A stretch of 64,000 bases of DNA from Roseiarcus sp037446355 (GTDB lineage Bacteria > Pseudomonadota > Alphaproteobacteria > Rhizobiales > Beijerinckiaceae), in NCBI GenBank assembly GCA_037446355.1, contig JBBIIT010000003.1:1-64000 (forward strand). Direction: 5' to 3'. The stretch's first letter is position 1. Every line of letters begins with the position of its first letter. Both the position numbers and the translations under genes were made by a program. Shown piece after piece: positions 61,801 through 64,000 of the stretch. A model generated the notes under the pieces. That model did no database searches, was not told the DNA's origin, and was given only the letters and a program-made list of their open reading frames with translations.

Positions 61801-64000
61801 TGGCGCTGTCCTTCGGCGGCGCGGCGGGCGTATCGGTCACAATCGGACTTTCGATCGCGCGTAACACGATCGCCAACGACGAGCAGGCCTACATCACTGG
61901 CGTCAATTCGCTGGCGGTCGGGACGGGCGCGCTCAGCGCCGAGGCGACCGAGAACGCGAAAATCCATGCCGGCGTGTTCGCAGCGTCCGTCGCCGTTGGC
62001 GGCGCTTTCGTGGGCGTAGCGGTCGCCGGCGCGGCGACCACCGCCGAAAATCTGATCAAGGCCGACGTCGAAGGCTACATCGCCAACAGCACCATCGTCA
62101 GCGCGGGCGACGTGACCGTGTTCGCGAAGGACACTTCGGAGATTCTTGCTTACACCGACGCCGCCTCGGCGGCGTTCGGCGCCGGGTTCGTCGGCGTCGG
62201 CGCCGCGGTTGGCATTTCGCTCGCCCATAACGCCATCGGCGACGGCACGACTGCCGAAACTTCGCCGGGCGTCGTCACCGCCTATATCAGCAATACCGGT
62301 GTAAGCGCTTCGGGCGCCCTTTCGGTGGAAGCCGACGCGAACGAACACATCGAGGCGCAGATCGGCTCCGTCGCCGCCGCCGCTTCGGGCGGCTTCGTCG
62401 GCGTGTCCGCAGCCGGCGCCGCCGGTTCCGCGCTGAACGATATCAAGGTCGACACGTCGAGCTACATCAGCGGCGACTCGGCGGGCGGAACGGCGCCGAA
62501 GGGCGTTTCGGCCGCGAGCGTCAGCGTCACTGGAAACGACACATCGTCGATTCTTGCTGACGTCGAGGCCGCCGCCATCACCGCCGCCGTCGGCGCGGTC
62601 GGCGTCGCGATTTCCGTCGCGGTTTCGCAAGGCACGAACCAGATCAACAACGACCTGGAATCTTACATTCTCAACGCGGGCGTCACAGCGACGGGATCTT
62701 CGATCGCCGTTTCCTCGACCGACAATTCGACCATCACGGCTAACGCGGCGGCGGCGGCGGTCGCCTTCAGCGGCGGAGTGGTGGGCGTTTCCGCCTCGGG
62801 CGGCGGCGCCGAAGCGACCAACGTCATTCTCACCAAGTCGAATGCGTATTTCTCCGGCAGTTCGCTCACCGCAGCGCAGGACGTCACTGCCACCGCCAAT
62901 TCGGCGCCCACCATAAACGCCAATGTCATCGCGGCCTCGGCGGCGGCGGTCGCGGCTTTTGCCGGCGGTTCGATTTCGCTCGGAGCCTCGGCGGCCTTCA
63001 ATTACATCGGCTACACGCTCGGCGGTACGATTCAGCCGAATCAGGTTGAGGCCACCTCGACCGGATCGAGCGTCAAAGCCGGCGGCGCGTTCAACGAAAC
63101 AGCGACCGACAATGCGACGATTGGCGCGAACGTCGCCGCGATTTCCGCAGCGGTCACGGCGGCGATCGGCGGCAGTCTCTCGGGCGCCGGCGCCGGCGTC
63201 AGCAACGATATTGCGGTTGACACCTACGCCACGGTTGACGGCAGCGGCGCCAACGGCATCCACGCGGCTTCGATTGATCTCAGCGCATCCGACACATCAA
63301 CCATCACCGCGCTGGTGGCTTCCGCTTCGGTCGCCGCCACTCTGGTCGGCGATTCGTTCTCGATCGCGCAGTCGGTCGCCAGCAACACGATCTCGAACCA
63401 AACTGAAGCCTGGATCAACAATGCGCCCGACGTGCTTTCGACAGGGGCGACCCAGATCGATGCGACCGAAAGCGCGAACATCACGTCCACCGCCTACGCG
63501 GCGGCGCTGGCCATCGCCGGCGGCGGGCTTTCGGTCAGCGGCGGCGCCGCGGTGGCGCTGAACACCATCGGCACGACGACGGAAGCCTTCGTTCAATCGA
63601 GCACGGTCAATTCCGGCAGCCTCGATGTCGAAGCGCTGGATACGTCCATCGCGAGCGCGACGACGGGTCAGATTTCGGTGGCGGGGGGCATCATCTCCAT
63701 CGCCGGCGGCGGATCGGCGGCAACCGACACCGTCACCAACGGCGTTTCCGCTTATGTCGACAGTTCGGCCGTGACCGCGAGCGGCGCGGTCACCGTGCAG
63801 GCGACTGCGCGGCCCGAAGCCTACGCGGAGGCCGATGGCATCACCGGCGGCACGCTCGGCATCGGCGCCTCGGTGGCGCTGGCGACGGTCTCGCCGACCG
63901 TCAAAGCGACCCTCGGCGGCAACATCAACGCCGGCTCGGTATCGGTCATCGCCAACGCCAGCCTGCCGACGGACGGCAAGCAGTCGGCCTATGCGAAGGC
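46848..64000 (+). CDS. Giant LEPR-XLL repeat protein (partial, continues past window end)
   Basis: A single frame runs from ATG 46848 (AGAGGA 7 bp upstream) to the window edge: at least 5,717 codons with no in-frame stop. The N-terminus is basic (KRPTPRKPRSRW, RAARARASRGR) and is followed by the LEPR-XLL motif LEPRLLLNAD at residues 54-63, a mark of very large exported proteins. There is no ordinary signal peptide. The rest is Ala/Gly/Ser/Thr-rich with few Cys and consists of strand-like repeats such as AYISGSTLTSVSAVTVGA and GVAVGIGVAYAHN. Six Tyr-rich inserts (DLNNTDYTDLAFWKLV and relatives) interrupt the first 10 kb. It is probably a long, beta-helical surface adhesin or matrix protein. 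The neighbouring SecA/M50/HlyD set may export it; the C-terminus is not visible. Confidence 0.88.
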   Translation, partial: MAFPFQSEGLFGRPKRPTPRKPRSRWTPLHWFWRDGPRAARARASRGRLAFTPLEPRLLLNADVLAINLTHDLGAPPVDHSLIVQLVHETEKVNNQAVNVQRVQIVDQNNGAVLAFGDLAAISAVSIHDSGAGADTLTIDANSFKGLAAPKISFDGGSGQSHIVFDNSSQTDWTLTGANAGVVSGDGVSLAFQGAANLTGGVNNADILTIDKGGTLSGIFDGGAGGHNSLVFDNGPHTTVASSVGPTGRTITLDGQSLTYLNVDSTNVGDPALLDLSASTNLNLEVAQSGANLHVFGVNGSTYDMTLAPTAGQAFELKLGSGDTLKVDAIDFGSIASGTAFNIDGAGASIEFAGNLTDNSGVSASVSASDTSSITTDIASESLAPSAQNASITLDQGYTISASTISLSANSSASETISNINLTSHLVTSATISTTNSAQITINGTLSSTGAVSLVSNVNVNDSIANSSGTLIHSTTITAKNTSSVTFGSASVVSAGTLDAEANTNVSASISVQSIGAGVIPGFVPASLLGVAVQVSIGITNQTTVTLAPGGAITVGSGSISTAKPVAAYIAATDVTNLSTTLSLDDPASLPVVGNVLVFSALDSADTLSRTTAVDVGNLSATAAPLSSATAALSSSGGDFSLDTTNSGAVVNNETSTGLGTVEINAPADSATVEVSGVNVNAGGLSETSLSNTSYSELGHLAAISVGGQTEAILQYDGVTVGADGLVVSTEDDSSMTASSVAPSFDPNTTTESGSSTSGTQIAVNRTTSVISYNKDTVAIILGSTVNSGGSVRVQAVDNVSISSDAVMAANATSSGSASVSGGGALAANLINGAISASIESSSVTTTGTGDVRVLAGDSSTIASRAETSASATGTSTAAGVAGTVSLNAVGWTFGTGAADLLGAALGTVLGTNSFWTDNAPTDITAAGNKANVVAKITDSTVAAAGALLVQAVAASAINSTITNVSQATATASGNGVAVAVGGVAASNRVSRAATAFLKNVTPTSIGGSIASGAISVSAQNNSSVTSNSSLVTSAVATTAGAKTTYVSTDKPGNASSSTTALQPTTTLNFGDTVLYKATYSTANLFGTSVPKKETVNPGDSVFIAPGYPSAKGVADQVYVYIGSKPETIDLEQEDYTVTTNWKPVSVVNGAVYKFMGPANTNVALSTGDLFDSTGKAISTITPDYYDLGYWQKVPKAELTPSTDDKGHTTSGSASGAAVGGIVVLNEVHGGAYAIVTNSTVTGGSLAVSAIDNETINATIDATATASGGSSFNKTGGGSSGTTLAINGSVAINEILGNADAHVLDSAVTTNSGDDSITATNESDITASTASAVSASSSGGTTVAVGVIMADNTIGAAFQNLLASTVDTIAGGGVLGSQAPTVTTAYLQDSSVSATHGGLNVAASSTENVNATVTNATTADVEPADGSKSFGAAAVFTDNQILTGVTAYIDLAAAAVGAQVAVDGALAVGATDNATITTASTMTALGTQAASGPANDYATLAKSSYKFTNLSGSQTLNFGDQVAVQQADGTIIVYRYMGVTATGVDLGSLTTDTTAKHYTDLEYWKPLSADQLKQEAEAKSANPTTGTAPGESVSHDSNNTEFGSASLYVLFDYNNVASSTTAYINKATVTGGSVAVNASDTATISATDGSVVTTGAGGFGAGGVVATNHVTGSSTAYIEASTVAATAGAVALDAENTSTITATETTALTADGSAVTVEAAFNVIGWSGDNFGSLALSTLIGTDSLLGTASPDNTQAYIDGASGVTASGDVTVVANGKATINSTVGDQAAAGNGDATSTLNVGGVLATNKINTATQAYIGTAPSALATATTLDTSSATATGGTVKVAATDSPTLTATSTITLSATASTGGVAAALSGDYKYTDKSGTQTVKKDDQVYTYDSATSTATVYTYVGNSSTPSAGDSVDLGATSYTSSLWKKSGSGAPAADASKAEAKAVGAVFVLNDVRGLADATIAVAPGAASGSGLVTGGTGISVTANEAASITADTESNLTSTGGGNGTATTTANQTTQPAEPTGNPSTTTQPGGGLALGGAIDTNLVLGNAQASIQGATLSAGASGVIVNAQDTAQLDATTLVASSTGGAGSQGAYDLSIAFNSIGYAPENFLFNAVDALVGGAYLASATPDNATAYLKGVTVTSDSGALSVTAQSNEQVNATVSNAAGATTSALSEASSTGFGGVFASNKVDGSAIAYIDETGVSKPIAATGALVVSATDGSGVFSNVKLVSSAIVTPDGGTGALDAKLNGSNGASFNTAPTGGGVNNNQNLVFGATVLVGAGYDTPDYTIGAPGVGTVTLKTGDVVADGAVFYRYTGTGKSENLATDPGLATDPDFSVIGGQEGATYQYMGPPASTGYTGKTYDLNNTDYTDLAFWKLVPLTNVVPSGLKTPAPGSTTTAATGGAEKDGTASNDSSGNAKPSQATAVGGILVLNDVRSATQAYILNATISADSATVSALDQATITATNDSTVVAQTSTLGSGSNLALNGIIATNLIQNSADAHVETSSLTASNPATPVAGSPNAPVELTINAENDASINAINDAQTSGGGKAAGIVLAFNTIGYQSSNFLFNAVDGLLGSNILAFGKSPLSNVTAYADASTLDATHGGVSVTASLTAKINALTTNLTSSLGAALENASSVAVGGIIATNETNTSANAYISGGSATAGGDITINGSDRSRIIANDQQVVSSTLQDTGTSNSNVLSNYASQIKQGYQYTAQSGVQSIAPGTIVYDNHNQKYYVFLGSVTNTTQAPESVDLGTTDYTNSNPAAHGNVPLWAEFTNSVLLTALPDFTTVKQAGDQGTGSSSTAVGAIFVLNAITSVVNAYEDSAVLTSGSGAAAGAFGGQIAIGASNSSAVNATNSSTTTASNGKSGPTTTSPGSGLAINGIIATNNILGGTVAYAHKGSVTASGTGGSVNVSATSNAAIDAENTASTDAKTDSVGVVLAFNTIGIAMPVAGFLENTVDALFGTSLAGEQPDLVHAYIDSVPVVASAGVAVQSNETSSITAKINNAETGLFTSGVSVGATVTLNRIANDVGAWITGGSIHASKGDIDVGSQDQATIASTVLTPIVKLAASFSKSSTNTNATTVGVSIARNIIENTVSAAAGTAAGGTTLTADDGNIAITANQMASITATSASAAVSLGVTTSGNSGAFAGGGAVAINTILGGVTASSLNSALTATTVDPSTGAITVSATYGGSITSIVAALAVALSVSDGAADAVAIGAAVSLNLIGWRGTVADETQDSHNPITLSADVNGGSLTSGAAATVASTSSATIQATTLAAAVAISASTSGGSNSGQESTAGNSPTDANTEGKGSVTNASGGKSATDLGSANGTTVNEGSDVAGGAETNQGEKGGAAAGQAGNTASSESGASKGSSTSLATGLGAGGGILVGLGGVVSSAKSGGSAPGPTFTTTDATLPTDVQSVSNGNTVQLSSSYDTAKFSVGTDTSPKNGSGNSTGGQGSNTNSTVNPGDVVDDSGTLYRYVGPTALTGVDFEVGATPPDFTSTTNGVANWVKIGGTTGHTYQYIGATNGSLDLNNQDYTDATLWSDITGGNSAGGSGTTSAPSGATPSLGSGLGFLSGGSGATSTPQTPAGATNPSSESNPSEPATSTTSTEDQSTQSKESKNSSSLSFTGAGVYTENKIATTISSTIENTTKITTGSGAKAGLSVTAADSAHITSLDGAAAISANFSSSSNSNTISIGIGIARNTIQDSVTASVTSAGSIVAPNAPITISATQSADIEATSVAASLAISASTKDATSVAGGGSLADNLIGVKTDASLDSTAVGAAGNSTGALDVTASDTSTIHAIVAAASAAVSFSSQNANAVGIGASLAHNRIGDGADTGGGEVLASITNSPVHSGAIDVNATSHQSIEAQVIGAAVAVSGASDEATGFTGAGAFAFNEIAVTVGAKIDGGAANTTNVVDSAGVTVEAYDTSSINATVFAGSVAGAFSSENATAVAIGVSFARNSITDPVTADIANIPALTTGGGDVTVTAKENATIDAITAAVAIGASISGQNGTAVAGGGSLAANMIDATTQANITASTLGDATHNVGKVTVTAEDSSQINATLAAIAVAAGIGGQDGTAVAIGLGLAYNEIGDATGFGAGAVSAYISGTTTSASGLVDVEAKNDGLIHATTVAVSAALSGGGTTGVGVAAGGVAVFNTVSVPVSAYVDGGGTHSLASGGVTVAASDTADIKSLSVGAAVALSLAGTTGVAAAIGLSIAGNIITDPVTAYISGETSLTASNNAVSVTAKENAAINAKSYAAAIAGSFGGTTGVSIAGGGATAENLIDATTTAYISSSTLTSVGAVSVAATDNSTIDAEVAAAAVSLSVGGTTGVAVGIGVAYAHNRISDGSESGAGAVKAYVSGSSITGSGLLDIEANASETITAMTDAAAVTLAGGGTTGVAVSGAGVGDVNQSNVAISAYVDGGSISTGSVKVYASDASQILAFAGAAALSGAVGGTGGVAVSVGVSVALNSIMDPVTAYLSGLSSLTTAVSGDINVNAFEDAKIQAMSVAASAAISGGGTAGVSVAAAGATALNFIGAQTKAYITGLTTSNIGGGVIVTAKDNSEIDAIVGAVAVAAAVGGTAGVGVALGVAVAFNDITDGNPGGVGFVDAHIDTSSVTSTGVVDVEATGQETINALTAAGSAAIGGGGAAGVGVAGAGAAGVNAITVNIKGYVGGGSISSGGVTVLAEDTSIIRSEVDAASLAAGVGGAAGVAVAVGISVALNNINDSVVADVAGVGSLSTGGGAVSVNAQNSAQITTQAASASVSLSVGGAAGVSVAGGGAVANNVIGIDTEAYISGSTLTSVSAVTVGATEGGKIEALIVAVSAAVAGGGAAGVGVAIGISFAHNNISSGGLVGGGAGKVEAYVTGSSITGTGAVSVNATSSEAIDALVAAGAAALTAGGAAGVGVSFAGAFGFNEISISTRAWVDGGGTQTISTTGLNVSATDTVHITADVGAASLALSFGGAAGVSVTIGLSIARNTIANDEQAYITGVNSLAVGTGALSAEATENAKIHAGVFAASVAVGGAFVGVAVAGAATTAENLIKADVEGYIANSTIVSAGDVTVFAKDTSEILAYTDAASAAFGAGFVGVGAAVGISLAHNAIGDGTTAETSPGVVTAYISNTGVSASGALSVEADANEHIEAQIGSVAAAASGGFVGVSAAGAAGSALNDIKVDTSSYISGDSAGGTAPKGVSAASVSVTGNDTSSILADVEAAAITAAVGAVGVAISVAVSQGTNQINNDLESYILNAGVTATGSSIAVSSTDNSTITANAAAAAVAFSGGVVGVSASGGGAEATNVILTKSNAYFSGSSLTAAQDVTATANSAPTINANVIAASAAAVAAFAGGSISLGASAAFNYIGYTLGGTIQPNQVEATSTGSSVKAGGAFNETATDNATIGANVAAISAAVTAAIGGSLSGAGAGVSNDIAVDTYATVDGSGANGIHAASIDLSASDTSTITALVASASVAATLVGDSFSIAQSVASNTISNQTEAWINNAPDVLSTGATQIDATESANITSTAYAAALAIAGGGLSVSGGAAVALNTIGTTTEAFVQSSTVNSGSLDVEALDTSIASATTGQISVAGGIISIAGGGSAATDTVTNGVSAYVDSSAVTASGAVTVQATARPEAYAEADGITGGTLGIGASVALATVSPTVKATLGGNINAGSVSVIANASLPTDGKQSAYAK
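47007..47036 (+). other. LEPR-XLL motif of the giant protein
   Basis: The ten residues LEPRLLLNAD (residues 54-63) match the LEPR-x-LL signature found near the N-terminus of giant secreted proteins. The preceding 53 residues are strongly basic and have no hydrophobic core, so this is not a classical signal peptide. The motif may be a targeting or processing element. Confidence 0.8.
50062..57545 (+). repeat. Six Tyr-rich insert modules alternating with beta-repeat blocks
   Basis: Modules at roughly 50062-50445, 51343-51560, 52480-52660, 53700-54035, 55009-55240 and 57184-57545 share a YxYxG strand and a D-L-x-x-x-x-Y-(T/A)-D/W pattern (for example TVYTYVGNSSTPSAGDSVDL and TYQYIGATNGSLDLNNQDYT). 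Between them recur F-N-x-I-G motifs at 52008, 53181, 54558 and 55722, two of which read FN(S/T)IGYxxxNFLFNAVD. Spacing of the latter is 1173, 1377 and 1164 bp. The modules are similar but diverged, so they were duplicated long ago. Confidence 0.7.
58227..64000 (+). repeat. Higher-order repeat: four ~190-bp units forming ~760-780-bp superunits
   Basis: The A-Y-(I/V)-(S/T/D) landmark recurs about every 180-210 bp (about 64 residues). Every fourth unit is longer and carries AHN-x-I-x-DG or a variant. The codons opening that unit fall at 58227, 59010, 59787, 60546, 61305, 62073 and 62844, so spacings are 783, 777, 759, 759, 768 and 771 bp. A further one is near 63585. All spacings are multiples of three. 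This is the visible part of a regular, still repeating array that runs off the window. Confidence 0.8.

Noticed and set aside
53442..63263. Long minus-strand ORFs (for example 53442-55286 and 61332-63263) antisense to the giant gene
   Set aside because: They are Arg/Asp-rich translations without domain features that arise because the GC-rich codons of the giant gene rarely give stops on the opposite strand.
46848..64000. CRISPR array or simple satellite as explanation of the repeats
   Set aside because: The repeats keep one open frame, are diverged at the DNA level and have protein-level landmarks, so they are coding repeats.
1..64000. tRNA, rRNA, insertion sequences and integration sites
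   Set aside because: I saw no convincing tRNA cloverleaf, rRNA segment, transposase or terminal inverted repeats while reading; I could not run a dedicated search.

Overview
The window is high-GC DNA, almost fully coding, from what is most likely an alphaproteobacterium. The gene content (aerobic benzoyl-CoA box pathway with BoxR, phenylacetyl-CoA oxygenase, four-subunit sarcosine oxidase, an AtzEGHF-type nitrogen pathway, an accessory SecA and a LEPR-XLL giant protein) fits Hyphomicrobiales (Beijerinckiaceae/Methylocystaceae/Bradyrhizobium-like), but I cannot name the genus. Two runs of exactly 100 N (13638-13737, 16676-16775) show that this is scaffolded draft sequence.

Region 1 (1-10.0 kb, all minus strand) is aromatic acid catabolism. 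In transcription order it holds boxC, boxB, boxA, the regulator boxR, a benzoate-CoA ligase, a 3-oxoadipyl-CoA thiolase, and then paaA and paaB, which run off the left edge. Benzoate is activated to benzoyl-CoA, epoxidised by BoxAB, ring-opened by BoxC, and finished through the thiolase. TATAATGCA-type sites lie upstream of the ligase and boxC, with a weaker match upstream of boxR, and are candidate BoxR operators.

Region 2 (10.1-16.2 kb, plus strand) holds a methyltransferase, a C-terminal-haem cytochrome c and soxBDAG (sarcosine oxidase; soxA is interrupted by an N gap).

Region 3 (16.2-26.9 kb) is organic nitrogen scavenging. AtzF (allophanate hydrolase, minus strand, broken by an N gap) diverges from a plus-strand operon behind a sigma-54 promoter. 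That operon encodes a BMP-family ABC importer, two isochorismatase-fold amidohydrolases (one BiuH-like, one possibly triuret-hydrolase-like), AtzG, AtzE and AtzH. It ends in decayed remnants of an amidohydrolase and a 2-oxoglutarate/Fe(II) oxygenase. No cyanuric acid hydrolase is present, so biuret or triuret are better guesses than s-triazines for the input.

Region 4 (27.2-28.5 kb) is an outer-membrane protein made of two tandem eight-strand-type barrels, followed by a terminator hairpin.

Region 5 (28.6-64 kb) is the most interesting part. A compact operon encodes a DUF3467 protein, a GAF-HlyD fusion, an M50 protease-HlyD fusion and a short accessory SecA. Next come modification enzymes on both strands: two tandem paralogous radical SAM enzymes, a 2OG/Fe(II) oxygenase, two methyltransferases, an HlyD adaptor, a flavin-dependent halogenase, two unrecognised proteins and a third radical SAM enzyme. 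Then comes a SapC-family protein and a single open frame of at least 5,717 codons (46848 to the right edge, no in-frame stop). That frame begins with a LEPR-XLL motif and consists of Ala/Gly/Ser/Thr-rich repeats with a clear higher-order period. My working model is a dedicated export and maturation system for a giant surface protein.
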